A stretch of 64,000 bases of DNA from Clavibacter michiganensis (GCA_002150995.1 MDHJ01000001.1:1984001-2048000), one strand, 5' to 3'. Shown: positions 43,546-55,061, counted from the stretch's first letter. The notes: generated by a model not told the origin, from the sequence alone. Made by a program: numbers and translations.

Positions 43546-44714
43546 TACACGGTCTCCTGGGGGGTCGCGGCGGCGGGGGCGGTGCCCGACGCGTCGTGGA
43601 TCAGCTCGATGAACCGGTCGAAGAGGTACGACGAGTCGTGGGGGCCGGCGGCCGCCTCCGGGTGGTACTGCACGGAGAAGGCGGGGATGTCGAGGCAGTT
43701 CAGCCCCTCCACGACCTGGTCGTTGAGCGAGACGTGGCTGACCTCGGCGCGGCCGAAGCCGGCGGGGGTGTCCACGGGGCCGTCGAGCGGCGCGGAGACC
43801 GCGAAGCCGTGGTTCTGGCTCGTGATCTCGACGCGGCCGGTGCGGCGGTCGAGCACGGGCTGGTTGATCCCGCGGTGGCCGAAGGGCAGCTTGTAGGTGT
43901 CGAACCCGAGGGCCCGGCCGAGGAGCTGGTTGCCGAAGCAGATCCCGAAGAAGGGGATGCCCTTGCGCAGCACGTCCTGGAGGAGCTCCACGTGGTACTG
44001 CGAGGCCTCCGGGTCGCCGGGGCCGTTGGAGTAGAACACCGCGGTGGGCGCCAGCTCGGCGAGCTGCTCCGTCGTGACGGTCTGCGGCACCACGTGCACG
44101 TCCAGGCCGCGGGCGGCGAGGTGCTTGACGGTCGCGGTCTTGATGCCGAGGTCGAGCACCGCGACGGAGCCGATGCGCTCGCCCTCGGCGGGGATCGTGT
44201 ACGTCTCCTGGGTGGAGACCTCGGCGGAGAGGTTGCGGCCGGCCATGTCGGGCGCCTGCCGCACCTGCGCGAGCTGCTCCTCGTCGCTGAGCGACGCCGC
44301 CTCGCCGGAGAAGACGCCGGCGCGCATGGCGCCCTCGTCGCGGATGCGGCGGGTGACCGCGCGCGTGTCGATCCCGGAGATGCCGACGACGCCCTGGGCG
44401 ACGAGGTCGTCCTCGAGCGTGCGGGTGCCCCGGAAGTTCGAGACCACCCGCGAGGGGTCGCGGACGACGTAGCCGGCGACCCAGATGCGGCGCGACTCCA
44501 TGTCGTCGTCGTTCATGCCGGTGTTGCCGATGTGCGGCGCCGTCTGGAGCACGATCTGGCCCGCGTAGGACGGGTCGGTGATCGTCTCCTGGTAGCCGGT
44601 CATGCCGGTCGCGAAGACGGCCTCGCCGAGGCTGGTGCCGCGGGCGCCGTACGCGCGTCCGACGTACCTCCGTCCGTCCTCGAGTACCAGGACCGCCGGT
44701 TCGTGTCGGGCCAT
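43545..44714 (-). CDS. carA: Carbamoyl-phosphate synthase small subunit
   Basis: CarA is the glutaminase of carbamoyl-phosphate synthase. The 389-residue product has an N-terminal CPSase domain ([18 protein letters not shown]) and a class I amidotransferase domain. The amidotransferase domain carries the nucleophile Cys in [17 protein letters not shown] and the catalytic His and Glu in [21 protein letters not shown] 44714 has GGGAAG at 8 nt. A GTG at 44723 that overlaps the upstream stop is a possible alternative. It is coupled to carB by 1 bp. Confidence 0.96.
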
Positions 44715-44719
44715 GTCGG

Positions 44720-45247
44720 TCACTTCCCTTCGTTGTCGTCGTCGTGCGCGGGGCGGGGGATGCGGTGGAGGGCGTCGACGAGCGCGGGCTTGTCGCGGGG
44801 GTCGATCACCCGGAGGTACGTGTCGACCTCGGTGCGGGCGACCTCGTCGAGGACCCAGGTGACGGCCACGAGGCCGCCCTCCTCCACGACGCGGTCGATG
44901 GCGTAGGTCGCGAGGCCGGAGCCCGTGATCCGATCGGCGGGGAGGAGCACCTCGCGCTCGCCGTCGATCGCGAGCACGAGCCCGGCGTCGTGGACCCGGG
45001 CCGCGGCGCGGCCGCGGAACCCGAGGGGCGCGACGGTCAGCCGGTCGAGCGGCTGGCCGGCCGTGGTCGTGGCGACGTACAGCACGTCGACCTCCAGGGC
45101 CGGAGCGCCGAGGCCGGCGGGCGGGCGCGGCGGCTCGGGGAGCGCCCCCTGGCGGCGGCGGCGCGCGCGCCAGCCGAGCGCCATGAGCGCGAGGAGCAGG
45201 AGGAGGAGCGCGATCACGGTGAGCGCGGGTCCGAGGCGGTCGCTCAT
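44720..45247 (-). CDS. Single-span membrane protein of the pyrimidine operon (Rv1382-like)
   Basis: The 175-residue protein has one N-terminal span ([18 protein letters not shown], residues 8-25), a basic stop (RARRRR), a Pro-rich linker, and a C-terminal soluble domain of about 120 residues ([20 protein letters not shown] onward). A gene of this shape sits between pyrC and carA across actinobacteria (Rv1382 in M. tuberculosis). Its function is not known. It overlaps pyrC by 4 bp and ends 5 bp before the carA ATG. Confidence 0.8.
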   Translation of the reverse strand: MSDRLGPALTVIALLLLLLALMALGWRARRRRQGALPEPPRPPAGLGAPALEVDVLYVATTTAGQPLDRLTVAPLGFRGRAAARVHDAGLVLAIDGEREVLLPADRITGSGLATYAIDRVVEEGGLVAVTWVLDEVARTEVDTYLRVIDPRDKPALVDALHRIPRPAHDDDNEGK

Positions 45248-46686
45248 GCGCCGGCGCTCCGCTGCGGCCCGGACGATGACCCGTCGCGCGCGTCGGCATC
45301 GGCGCGGTCGCGGAGGACCGCGGCGCGGGCCACCGTCTCGCGGTCGACGAGCGCGCCGTCGAGCACCGTCGGGTAGCCGCGGTGGAATGTCGCGACGACG
45401 CGGCCGGGGAGCGTCATCTCCAGGTACGGCGAGTTGCCGCTGAGCCCGCCGAGGTCGTCGCGTCCGAAGACGCGGGAGGCGCGGGGGTCGTACAGCGTGA
45501 TGTCGGCCGGGGATCCGCCCGCGAGGACGTGGCCGTGCTCCGCCAGGCGGCCGATGCGCGCGGGCGCGTGCGACATGACCCGCGCGACGCCCTGCCAGTC
45601 GAGCAGGCCCGTGTCGACCATCGCGAGCTGGACGACCGACAGCGCGGACTCGAGGCCGACCATGCCGAACGCGGCCGCGTCCCACTCGCAGTCCTTCGCC
45701 TCGACGGGGTGGGGCGCGTGGTCCGTGGCCACCACGTCGATGGTGCCGTCGGCGAGCGCGAGGCGGAGCGCCTCCACGTCCTCGCGGCGGCGCAGCGGCG
45801 GGTTCACCTTGTAGCGCGCGTCGTAGCCCGCGACCAGGTCCTCGGTGAGCAGCAGGTGGTGGGGCGTGACCTCGGCGGTCACGTCGACGCCGCGGGCCTT
45901 GGCCCAGCGGATGACGTCGACCGAGCCGGCCGTGGAGACGTGGCAGACGTGGAGGCGGGATCCGACGTGCTCGGCGAGCAGCACGTCGCGCGCGATGATC
46001 GACTCCTCGGCGACCGCGGGCCAGCCCGTGATGCCCAGCTCGCCCGACAGCGCGCCCTCGTTCATGGTCGCGCCCTCGGTGAGGCGCGGGTCCTGCGCGT
46101 GCTGCGCGATGACGCCGTCGAACGCCTTCACGTACTCCAGCGCGCGGCGCATGAGGAGCGGGTCGGAGACGCACTTCCCGTCGTCCGAGAAGACGCGGAC
46201 GGCGGCGCGGCTGGCGGCCATGGCGCCGATCTCAGCCATCGACTCCCCCGCGAGCCCGACCGACACGGCGCCGATGGGCCGCACGGTGGCGTAGCCGGCC
46301 GCGTCGCCGAGCGCCTTGACCTGCTCGACCACGCCCGCCGTGTCCTGCACGGGCATCGTGTTGGCCATCGCGAAGACCGCCGTGAACCCGCCGAGGGCCG
46401 CCGCGCGGGATCCGGTGAGCACCGTCTCGCTCTGCTCGTAGCCGGGCTCGCGCAGGTGCACGTGCAGGTCGACGAGGCCGGGCAGCGCCACGAGCCCGTC
46501 GGCCTCGACGACGTGGGCGCCGGCCGGCGCCGGGAGGTCGGGGCCGATCTCGCGGATCAGCCCATCGGCGACGAGGATGTCGGCGCGCTCGCCCGAGGGC
46601 AGGGTCGCGCCGCGGATCAGGTGGGCGTCGGCCGGTGTCGCCGCGCCCTGGACCGTGTCGTCGTGGATCGTGTCGTTCTGGGTCAT
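45244..46686 (-). CDS. pyrC: Dihydroorotase
   Basis: PyrC closes carbamoyl aspartate to dihydroorotate. The 480-residue product is a class I, amidohydrolase-fold enzyme. Metal His residues lie in [15 protein letters not shown], further site blocks are HVCHVSTAG and KVNPPLR, and the catalytic Asp is in [22 protein letters not shown] 46686 overlaps the pyrB stop by 4 bp, and its stop overlaps the membrane-protein start by 4 bp. Confidence 0.97.
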   Translation of the reverse strand: MTQNDTIHDDTVQGAATPADAHLIRGATLPSGERADILVADGLIREIGPDLPAPAGAHVVEADGLVALPGLVDLHVHLREPGYEQSETVLTGSRAAALGGFTAVFAMANTMPVQDTAGVVEQVKALGDAAGYATVRPIGAVSVGLAGESMAEIGAMAASRAAVRVFSDDGKCVSDPLLMRRALEYVKAFDGVIAQHAQDPRLTEGATMNEGALSGELGITGWPAVAEESIIARDVLLAEHVGSRLHVCHVSTAGSVDVIRWAKARGVDVTAEVTPHHLLLTEDLVAGYDARYKVNPPLRRREDVEALRLALADGTIDVVATDHAPHPVEAKDCEWDAAAFGMVGLESALSVVQLAMVDTGLLDWQGVARVMSHAPARIGRLAEHGHVLAGGSPADITLYDPRASRVFGRDDLGGLSGNSPYLEMTLPGRVVATFHRGYPTVLDGALVDRETVARAAVLRDRADADARDGSSSGPQRSAGA

Positions 46687-47639
46687 CGGTCGGCCTTCCC
46701 GTCGCCGGACAGCAGGAGGTAGAGGACGGCCATGCGCACCGAGACGCCGTTGGCGACCTGCTCGCGCACCGTGGACCTCTCCGAGTCGGCGGCGGCGGCG
46801 GATATCTCGAGCCCGCGGTTCATGGGCCCCGGGTGCATGACGATCGTATCGGGCCCGAGCAGCGCCAGCCGCGCGTCGTCGAGTCCCCAGATGCGCGCGT
46901 ACTCGCGCGGGTTCGGGAAGAAGGCCGCGCGCATGCGCTCCGCCTGGATGCGCAGCATCATGACCGCGTCCGGCCGTCCCTCGACGAGCGCCGCGTCGAG
47001 GTCGTAGCGGACGGTCACCGGCCACGAGCCGACCCCCACGGGCACGAGCGTGGGCGGCGCGACGAGGGTGACCTCCGCGCCGAGCGTCGTCAGGAGCCAG
47101 GCGTTCGAGCGGGCGACCCGCGAATGGAGGATGTCGCCGACGATGAGGACGCGCGCGCCGTCGAGGCCCCTCCCCCGGGCAGCCGAGCCGTGCAGCCGGC
47201 GGCGGATGGTGAACGCGTCGAGCAGGGCCTGCGTGGGGTGCTCGTGCGTCCCGTCGCCCGCGTTCACGATGCCGGCGTCGATCCAGCCGCTACCCGCGAG
47301 CGTGTGCGGCGCGCCGGAGGACGGGTGGCGGACGACCACGCCGTCGGCGCCCATGGCCTGCAGGGTCTGCGCGGTGTCCTTCAGGCTCTCGCCCTTGGAG
47401 ACGCTCGAGCCCTTGGCGCTGAAGTTGATGACGTCCGCCGAGAGCCGCTTGGCGGCGGCCTCGAACGAGATGCGCGTGCGGGTCGAGTCCTCGAAGAACA
47501 GGTTCACCACGGTGCGGCCGCGCAGGGCCGGCGTCTTCTTGATCTCGCGCGTGCCCACGTCGGACATGTCCTCCGCGACGTCGAGGATGCGGACGGCCTC
47601 GTCGCGCGACAGGTCGCGGGTGGAGAGCAGGTGCCTCAC
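46683..47639 (-). CDS. pyrB: Aspartate carbamoyltransferase catalytic subunit
   Basis: PyrB joins carbamoyl phosphate and aspartate. The 318-residue product has the carbamoyl-phosphate site [19 protein letters not shown], the following [16 protein letters not shown] loop, and [22 protein letters not shown] 47639 overlaps the pyrR stop by 4 bp. There is no pyrI regulatory subunit, as expected outside enterobacteria. Control is likely through PyrR on the leader RNA. Confidence 0.97.
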   Translation of the reverse strand: MRHLLSTRDLSRDEAVRILDVAEDMSDVGTREIKKTPALRGRTVVNLFFEDSTRTRISFEAAAKRLSADVINFSAKGSSVSKGESLKDTAQTLQAMGADGVVVRHPSSGAPHTLAGSGWIDAGIVNAGDGTHEHPTQALLDAFTIRRRLHGSAARGRGLDGARVLIVGDILHSRVARSNAWLLTTLGAEVTLVAPPTLVPVGVGSWPVTVRYDLDAALVEGRPDAVMMLRIQAERMRAAFFPNPREYARIWGLDDARLALLGPDTIVMHPGPMNRGLEISAAAADSERSTVREQVANGVSVRMAVLYLLLSGDGKADR

Positions 47640-48214
47640 GATGCGGCCTCCCGAGCGGCGGGCACCGACGCGTCGTCGGGGCCCTCGATGGTCACGGCGT
47701 CCTCGCCGTCGATCTCGTCGAGCCGCACGAAGATGCGCTCGGCGAGGCTCGACGGCAGGTTCTTGCCCACGAAGTCGGCGCGGATGGGGAGCTCCCGGTG
47801 CCCGCGGTCGACGAGCGCCGCGAGGCGCACGGCCGTCGGGCGGCCGAGGTCGCCGATCGCGTCGAGGGCGGCGCGCACGGTGCGGCCGGAGAAGAGCACG
47901 TCGTCGACGAGCACGACGGTGCGGCCGTCGACCCCGGCCGCGGGCAGGAGCGTGGGCGCCGGCGCGCGGGTGGGGTTCCGCTGCAGGTCGTCGCGGTACA
48001 TGGTGACGTCGAGCGAGCCGACCAGGTCGGCGGGAGCGTCGGGCTCCAGGCGGGCGATGATCCGGCCGATGCGCTCCGCGAGGACGGTGCCGCGCGTGGG
48101 GATCCCGAGGAGCAGCAGGCCGGCGGGGCCGCGGTTCGACTCGAGGATCTCGTGGGCGATGCGCGTGAGCGCACGGGTGATGTCAGAGGGCTGCAGCACG
48201 ATGCGCTGAGGCAA
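47636..48214 (-). CDS. pyrR: PyrR pyrimidine operon regulator / uracil phosphoribosyltransferase
   Basis: PyrR binds UMP or UTP and then a specific hairpin in pyr mRNA; it also has weak uracil phosphoribosyltransferase activity. The 192-residue product has the PRPP motif in [20 protein letters not shown] and the family block [16 protein letters not shown]. The start is TTG 48214, chosen because AAGGAGGT lies just 4 nt upstream and no ATG or GTG fits. That ribosome site lies inside a PyrR-binding hairpin (48214-48246). It is the first gene of the pyr operon. Confidence 0.95.
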   Translation of the reverse strand: MPQRIVLQPSDITRALTRIAHEILESNRGPAGLLLLGIPTRGTVLAERIGRIIARLEPDAPADLVGSLDVTMYRDDLQRNPTRAPAPTLLPAAGVDGRTVVLVDDVLFSGRTVRAALDAIGDLGRPTAVRLAALVDRGHRELPIRADFVGKNLPSSLAERIFVRLDEIDGEDAVTIEGPDDASVPAAREAAS

Positions 48215-48246
48215 TCCGACCTCCTTCCCCGCCTCTCGGGACGGAT
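48214..48246 (-). promoter_or_regulatory. PyrR-binding RNA element over the pyrR ribosome site
   Basis: The minus strand reads ATCCG, then TCCCGAGAGGCGGGG, then AAGGAGGT, then CGGAT. ATCCG/CGGAT is the outer stem, CCCG/CGGG the upper stem with loop AGAGG, and the Shine-Dalgarno is in the 3' purine bulge. TCC-GAGAGGC matches the known PyrR binding loop of Bacillus pyr leaders. The last T is the first base of the TTG start, so PyrR binding should block translation. Confidence 0.75.
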
Positions 48247-48272
48247 GTTAAAGGTGGTCTGTTCCGCCGGTC

Positions 48273-48278
48273 ACTCTA
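48273..48278 (-). promoter_or_regulatory. Putative -10 box of the pyr operon
   Basis: TAGAGT would start transcription near 48266 and include the whole PyrR element in a leader of about 52 nt. TAACAT at 48245-48250 is an alternative but would cut off the outer stem. No good -35 box is seen. Confidence 0.4.
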
Positions 48279-48302
48279 GCGGGTGGGCACCCGCCGGCGC
48301 GC

Positions 48303-48320
48303 CGCGGGGCGTCCCCCGCG
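48303..48320 (-). terminator. Hairpin after acs
   Basis: CGCGGGG and CCCCGCG form a 7-bp stem with a 4-nt loop, about 45 bp past the acs stop and before the pyr promoter. Confidence 0.4.
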
Positions 48321-48364
48321 CGTGTCCGTCGCGCCCGTCCGGCGCCGGCAGCCCGCGCCGGGAC

Positions 48365-50416
<2,052 letters not shown>

Positions 50417-50422
50417 GCGACG

Positions 50423-50428
50423 ACGCTA
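50423..50428 (-). promoter_or_regulatory. Putative -10 box of acs (leaderless)
   Basis: TAGCGT ends 6 nt before the acs ATG, in the 83-bp gap after the ABC permease gene. The same hexamer and spacing precede the ABC ATPase gene. Confidence 0.5.
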
Positions 50429-50499
50429 CGTGCGCCCCGCGGAGGACCCGCAACCGGGATCGTCACGCGGGGACACACGGCGCGGGCGCGCGGGCGGCG

Positions 50500-51336
50500 T
50501 CAGCCCCAGCGGCGGACGAGCACGCGCTCGACGAGGCCCACCACGGCGTCCGTGACCGCGCCCAGCACGGCGAGCAGCACGATGGCCAGGAGAACGCGGT
50601 CCACCCGGCCGTTGCTCGACGACTCCGTGAGCAGGTAGCCGAGCCCCATCGAGGCGGCGAGCAGCTCGGCGGCGACGAGGAACAGCCACGACTGCGCGAG
50701 GGCGAGGCGGAGGCCGGAGACGACGGCGGGGAGCACGGCGGGCAGCTGCACGGTGACGAGCAGCGGGATCCGACGCAGCCCGAACGCGCGCCCCACCTCC
50801 ACGAGGTGCGGGTCGACGTGGCGGAGCGCCCCGGCGACGGTCGTGTAGACGGGGAACAGGGCGCCGATCGCCACGAGGGTCACCTTGGAGTCCTCGTTGA
50901 TCCCCATCCAGAGCAGGAGCAGCGGCACCCACGCGAGCGACGGGACGGTGCGGAAGGCGCCGGCGGTCGGCGCGAGGAGGAGCCGGCCGACGCGGGAGAG
51001 GCCCACCACGGCACCGAGCACGAGGCCCACCGTCGCGCCGAGCGCGAACCCGAGGAGCACGCGCTGCAGGGAGATGGCGACGTACTGGCCGAGGATCCCC
51101 TGCTCGGCGAGCTCGACCCCCGCCCGTACGACGTCGAGCGGCGCGGGCAGCAGGTGGGCGGGGACGGCGCCGGTCGCGGTGACCACCGCCCAGAGCCCGA
51201 CGACCAGGAGCGGGACGACGGCGCCGACGGCCGTGCGCACGAGGGCGCCGCGCGCGGTGCGGCGGGTCGTCGGCCGCGCGGCCCCGCCCTCCTCGACGGC
51301 CGCATCCGCGCGCGGGGCCGTGGCGAGGGCGGTCAT
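50500..51336 (-). CDS. ABC transporter permease, sulfonate/nitrate/taurine class
   Basis: The 278-residue inner-membrane protein has six predicted spans and the permease loop VGRAFGLRRIPLLVTVQLPA, matching the EAA motif that contacts the ATPase. Other family marks are FRTVPSLAWVPLLLLWMG and LRLALAQSWLFLVAAEL. It is the SsuC/TauC/NrtB type; the substrate cannot be told from sequence. Its ATG overlaps the binding-protein stop by 4 bp. It is the last gene of the transporter unit. Confidence 0.9.
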   Translation of the reverse strand: MTALATAPRADAAVEEGGAARPTTRRTARGALVRTAVGAVVPLLVVGLWAVVTATGAVPAHLLPAPLDVVRAGVELAEQGILGQYVAISLQRVLLGFALGATVGLVLGAVVGLSRVGRLLLAPTAGAFRTVPSLAWVPLLLLWMGINEDSKVTLVAIGALFPVYTTVAGALRHVDPHLVEVGRAFGLRRIPLLVTVQLPAVLPAVVSGLRLALAQSWLFLVAAELLAASMGLGYLLTESSSNGRVDRVLLAIVLLAVLGAVTDAVVGLVERVLVRRWG

Positions 51337-52385
51337 CCGGCCGCCCCGGCGGCGTCCGCGGACTCCGCGTACTGCGGCTCGAACAGCTCGTCGAGCGCCC
51401 GGTCGACCCGCGCCTGGTCGGGGACGTCGCCGGACTCGACGAGGATCGGGCCGACGCGCTCGAGCACGGCGCGCTGGTCCTCGCCGGGGACGGGGTCGAC
51501 GCCGAGGTTCGTGCGGTCGATGACGGTGGACGCGACGGCGGGGTCGATGGCGGCGGCCTCGGCGAGGATCGCCGCGGTCTCGTCCGGATGCTCGACCGCC
51601 CAGGCGCGGGCCTCCTCGTACGCGTCGACGACGGCCTGCGCGAGGTCGGGCGACGCGTCGAGGAACGACTGGGTGGCGTTGAGGAAGCCGTAGGTCGCGA
51701 AGTCGACGTTGCGGTACAGGAGCGTCGAGCCCGCCTCCGCCTGGCTCGCGGCCATGAGCGGGTCGAGCCCGGACCACGCGTCGACGGAGCCGTTCTCGAG
51801 CGCCGCGCGGCCGTCGGCGTGCTGGAGGTTCTGGATGGTCACGTCGGACACGGGGATGCCGGCCTCCTCGAGCGTCTGCAGCAGGAAGAAGTAGGGGTCG
51901 GTGCCCTTCGTGGCGGCGATGTCGGCGCCCCGCAGCTGGTCGACGCTCGTGATCGGCGAGCCCTCCGGCACGACGATCGCGGTCCACTCGGGCTGCGAGT
52001 ACACGTCGATCGTGCGGATGGGAGAGCCGTTCGCCCGGGCGAGGAGCGCCGCGGATCCCGCGGTGGAGCCGACGTCCACAGCGCCCGCGCGGAGCAGCTC
52101 GTTGGCCTTGTTGGAGCCCGCGGACTGGACCCAGTCGACCGTCACGTCGGATCCGAGGCGCGCCTCGAGGAGGCCCTGGTCCTTCACGATGAGGCTCAGC
52201 GGGTTGTAGGTGGCCCAGTCGACGGTGAGCGTGTCGGCGCTCCAGCCGGCCGGGGCCTCGGAGGTGGCGGCGGCGGGGGCGACGGACGAGCCCTCCCCGG
52301 CGGCGCAGCCCGCGAGGAGCATCACGGCGGCGCTCGCGAGCGCGAGGGTCGGGAGGGTGGATCTGCGGGGCAGGAGACGGGTCAC
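51333..52385 (-). CDS. ABC transporter substrate-binding lipoprotein, SsuA/NrtA class
   Basis: The 350-residue protein has a lipoprotein signal, with basic residues then LALASAAVMLLAGC and the acylated cysteine at C27. The mature part has the family blocks VDWATYNPLSLIVKDQGLLE, DVGSTAGSAALLARANG, GADIAATKGTDPYFFLLQTL and DAWSGLDPLMAASQ. These fit binding proteins for alkanesulfonates or similar anions; I cannot name the ligand. GTG 52385 has AGGA at 7 nt. Lgt, encoded at 20923-21945, would lipidate it. Confidence 0.9.
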   Translation of the reverse strand: MTRLLPRRSTLPTLALASAAVMLLAGCAAGEGSSVAPAAATSEAPAGWSADTLTVDWATYNPLSLIVKDQGLLEARLGSDVTVDWVQSAGSNKANELLRAGAVDVGSTAGSAALLARANGSPIRTIDVYSQPEWTAIVVPEGSPITSVDQLRGADIAATKGTDPYFFLLQTLEEAGIPVSDVTIQNLQHADGRAALENGSVDAWSGLDPLMAASQAEAGSTLLYRNVDFATYGFLNATQSFLDASPDLAQAVVDAYEEARAWAVEHPDETAAILAEAAAIDPAVASTVIDRTNLGVDPVPGEDQRAVLERVGPILVESGDVPDQARVDRALDELFEPQYAESADAAGAAG

Positions 52386-52521
52386 GGTGGGTCCTCGGGT
52401 GCTGTGCCGGCGGCGATCGTGCGGGCGGCGGGTCGGGTGGTGCGGAAGCGTGCGGGCGGGTACGGGAGCGGGAGCCCGGCGGACGCGGCTCGGCGTCCCG
52501 GGCCGGGCGAGCGCCGGCGCG

Positions 52522-53406
52522 TCAGCGGGCCGTGCGGTGGCCCGGCACGCCGAGACCCTCGAGCAGCTCGGCGCGGAGGGCGGCGAGGGTGGCGTCGCCG
52601 CGGTCGCGGGGTCGGGATCCCGGCACCTCGAGCACGCGGCGGACGGTCGCGCCCGGTGCGGCCCCGGGAGCGGGATCGGGTCCCAGCAGCACCACGCGGT
52701 CGGCGAGGTGGAGCGCCTCGTCGACGTCGTGCGTGACGAGGAGGACCGTGGTCGGGATGGCGGCGTGCACGTCGAGCAGGAGGTCCTGCATCCGCAGCCG
52801 GGTGAGCGCGTCGAGCGCGCCGAAGGGCTCGTCGAGCACGAGGACGCGCGGTCGCCGGGCGAGCGCGCGGGCGAGGGAGGCCCGCTGCGCCATGCCGCCG
52901 GACACCTGCCGTGGGCGGAGGTCGGCGGCCTCGGCGAGTCCCGTGAGATCGAGCAGCTCGCGGACGCGGGCGTCGCCCTCCTCACGCGGCACGTCGCGGG
53001 GCAAGCCGAGGCGCACGTTGGCGCGGATGGTGCGCCAGGGCAGCAGGCGCGGCTCCTGGAAGGCGACCGCGGAGCGCTGGTCGACCTCCTGCACGGGCGT
53101 GCCGTCGATGCGGAGCGATCCGGTGTCCGGGCGGTCGAGACCGCTCACCTGGCGGAGGAGGGTCGACTTGCCGCAGCCGGACGGCCCGAGGACGGCCACG
53201 ACGTCGCCGGCCGCGAGGTCCAGGTCGACGTCGCGGAGGACGGTGCGTCGCGCACGGGAGCCCTCGACGGGGAAGGAGCGGCCGATCCCCCGGAGCTCGA
53301 CGGCGCCGGCCGAGCCCGGTGCCGCGGCGTGCGGCGCCGGCGCGGGCGACGGGACCGGCGCGGGCGGCGCCTGGTCGGAGCGCGAGGCGGAGGCGGTGAC
53401 GGGCAT
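52522..53406 (-). CDS. ABC transporter ATP-binding protein, SsuB/TauB class
   Basis: The 294-residue ATPase has an Ala/Pro-rich N-terminal extension of about 35 residues, Walker A VLGPSGCGKSTLLRQ, the Q-loop in AVAFQEPRLLPWRTI, signature VSGGMAQRASLARALARRP, Walker B VLVLDEPFGALDALTR and the H-loop THDVDEALHLADRV. The QEPRLLPW motif is typical of the sulfonate/nitrate class. It is first in the transporter unit, with the binding protein 136 bp downstream and then the permease. TAGCGT lies 6 nt before ATG 53406. Confidence 0.92.
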   Translation of the reverse strand: MPVTASASRSDQAPPAPVPSPAPAPHAAAPGSAGAVELRGIGRSFPVEGSRARRTVLRDVDLDLAAGDVVAVLGPSGCGKSTLLRQVSGLDRPDTGSLRIDGTPVQEVDQRSAVAFQEPRLLPWRTIRANVRLGLPRDVPREEGDARVRELLDLTGLAEAADLRPRQVSGGMAQRASLARALARRPRVLVLDEPFGALDALTRLRMQDLLLDVHAAIPTTVLLVTHDVDEALHLADRVVLLGPDPAPGAAPGATVRRVLEVPGSRPRDRGDATLAALRAELLEGLGVPGHRTAR

Positions 53407-53412
53407 GACCCG

Positions 53413-53418
53413 ACGCTA
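53413..53418 (-). promoter_or_regulatory. Putative -10 box of the ABC transporter unit (leaderless)
   Basis: TAGCGT ends 6 nt before the ATPase ATG, in non-coding DNA, as at acs. Confidence 0.5.
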
Positions 53419-53489
53419 GGGCGGCCCGCCCGCCGTCGGATGCCGTGGCGTCACACGCCGTCGCGCGACGACACGCGGCGTAACGCGAC

Positions 53490-53510
53490 GCCCGGCGTGT
53501 GCTGCCGGGC
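53490..53510 (-). terminator. Hairpin after nusB
   Basis: GCCCGG and CCGGGC form a 6-bp stem with a 9-nt loop, 12 bp past the nusB stop and before the transporter genes. Confidence 0.45.
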
Positions 53511-53522
53511 CAATTGGACGGG

Positions 53523-53936
53523 TCAGGCCTGCGCGGCCGCGATCCGGGCGAGCATGCCGTTCACGAACGACGCGGACTCGTCCGTGCTGAGCGACGACGC
53601 GAGGTCGACGCTCTCCGAGATGGCGACGCCGTCGGGCACGTCGGCGTTGAAGAGGATCTCCCAGATGCCGATGCGCAGGATCGCGCGGTCGACCGCGGGC
53701 ATGCGGGCGAGCGTCCAGTTGACCGAGTACGTCTCGATGAGCTCGTCGATCTCGTCCTGGTGCTCCACGAAACCCTCGGCGATCTCGCGGGCGTACTGCC
53801 ACGAGGCCTGGCGATCGGGCTCGGCGGCGGCGCGCTGCTGCTCGACCGCGAGGGTCGCGGGGATCGTCTCCCCGCGGATGTCGGCGACGTAGAGGACGTC
53901 GAGGGCGCGCTTGCGCGCCTTGGTGCGTGCGCTCAC
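53523..53936 (-). CDS. nusB: Transcription antitermination factor NusB
   Basis: NusB binds boxA RNA with NusE (S10) and aids rRNA antitermination. The 137-residue all-helical product has SARTKARKRALDVLYVADIRG, VNWTLARMPAVDRAILRIGIWEI cut across two helices, and AISESVDLASSLSTDESASFVNG, all family blocks. GTG 53936 follows the efp stop by 3 bp, the efp-nusB pair known in actinobacteria. Confidence 0.95.
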   Translation of the reverse strand: MSARTKARKRALDVLYVADIRGETIPATLAVEQQRAAAEPDRQASWQYAREIAEGFVEHQDEIDELIETYSVNWTLARMPAVDRAILRIGIWEILFNADVPDGVAISESVDLASSLSTDESASFVNGMLARIAAAQA

Positions 53937-53939
53937 GGG

Positions 53940-54503
53940 TCAGTCGGTGACGCGGCCGAGGTAGTCGCCCGTGCGGGTGTCCACCTTGACGCGCGTGCCC
54001 TGCTCGAGGAAGAGCGGGACCTGGATCTGGTGGCCGGTCTCGACCGTGGCGGGCTTGGTGCCGCCCGTCGAGCGGTCGCCCTGGAGGCCCGGCTCCGTGT
54101 ACGTGATGGTCAGCACCACCGACGCGGGCAGCTCGACGTAGAGGCCCTCGCCGTTGTGCAGCGCGACCGTGACGCTCTGGTTCTCGAGCATGAAGTTCTT
54201 CGCGTCGCCGACCTGCGCCGCGGACAGCGTGATCTGGTCGTAGTCGCTCGTGTCCATGAACACGAAGTTCTCGCCGTCGGCGTAGAGGTACTGGAAGTCG
54301 CGGCGATCGACCGTCTCGGTCTCGATCTTCGCGCCCGCGTTGAACGTGCGGTCGACGACCTTGCCGCTCATCACGTTCTTGACCTTGGTGCGCACGAACG
54401 CGCCGCCCTTGCCCGGCTTGACGTGCTGGAACTCGATGACGGTCCACAGCTGGCCGTCCATGTTGAGGACGACGCCGTTCTTGATGTCAGCGGTAGAGGC
54501 CAT
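53940..54503 (-). CDS. efp: Elongation factor P
   Basis: EF-P rescues ribosomes stalled at proline stretches. The 187-residue product has three beta-barrel domains. The N-terminal KOW-like domain has the tip loop [14 protein letters not shown] with the Lys that is modified in many bacteria. The middle domain has [19 protein letters not shown]. The C-terminal signature includes [20 protein letters not shown]. The 111-bp gap upstream holds no gene; an imperfect repeat around GGATCC is seen there. Confidence 0.97.
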   Translation of the reverse strand: MASTADIKNGVVLNMDGQLWTVIEFQHVKPGKGGAFVRTKVKNVMSGKVVDRTFNAGAKIETETVDRRDFQYLYADGENFVFMDTSDYDQITLSAAQVGDAKNFMLENQSVTVALHNGEGLYVELPASVVLTITYTEPGLQGDRSTGGTKPATVETGHQIQVPLFLEQGTRVKVDTRTGDYLGRVTD

Positions 54504-54614
54504 GCGGGGAGGGTCCTTGCCTGTTCGACGAGCGGGATGCGGCGGTCGAGCGGCCGCGCGGAGGATCCGGATCCGCGGCCCGACGGGGCGCGTGCGGGGA
54601 TCCGAGGGATCAGC

Positions 54615-55055
54615 CTAACGGGTGCCGGTCACCACGTGCGCGAGCGCCAGGAGGTACGACCCCGTCCCGAGGCCCGCGATGACGCCCGTGGCGACGGGCG
54701 AGATGACGCTCTGGTGGCGGAACTCCTCGCGCGCGTGCGGGTTCGAGATGTGCACCTCGATGAGCAGGAGGCCGGCCTTCGTGACGAGCGCCGCGGCGTC
54801 GCGGAGCGCGTACGAGTAGTGCGTGAACGCGGCGGGGTTCATGATCACGGGCGTCGCGGTGTCGACGGCCTCGTGCAGCCACCCGATGAGGGTCGCCTCG
54901 TCGTCGGTCTGCCGCAGGTCGATCTCGACGTCGTCGGGCGCGAAGGCGACGAGCTCGCGACGGAGGTCCTCCAGCGACCCGGTTCCGTAGACGTCGGGCT
55001 CGCGGCTGCCGAGCCGTCCGAGGTTGGGGCCGTTGAGGACGAGCACGCGTGACAT
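54615..55055 (-). CDS. aroQ: 3-dehydroquinate dehydratase, type II
   Basis: AroQ converts 3-dehydroquinate to 3-dehydroshikimate, the third step of the shikimate pathway. The 146-residue product is the small type II form, with [19 protein letters not shown] (active-site loop with the Arg and Tyr), [17 protein letters not shown], and [17 protein letters not shown] with the catalytic His region. It is apart from the other aro genes: a hairpin ends the aro operon, and TAGGCT 6 nt before its ATG suggests its own promoter. Confidence 0.96.
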   Translation of the reverse strand: MSRVLVLNGPNLGRLGSREPDVYGTGSLEDLRRELVAFAPDDVEIDLRQTDDEATLIGWLHEAVDTATPVIMNPAAFTHYSYALRDAAALVTKAGLLLIEVHISNPHAREEFRHQSVISPVATGVIAGLGTGSYLLALAHVVTGTR

Positions 55056-55061
55056 GGATCC

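Noticed and set aside
44714..44723. GTG 44723 as the carA start
   Set aside because: It overlaps the upstream stop neatly, but GGGAAG is 8 nt from ATG 44714 and too close to the GTG. ATG is preferred, though not proven.
52386..52521. A gene or riboswitch in the 136-bp gap between ABC ATPase and binding protein
   Set aside because: The gap is GC-rich with short irregular repeats but no open frame with a ribosome site and no recognisable RNA motif.
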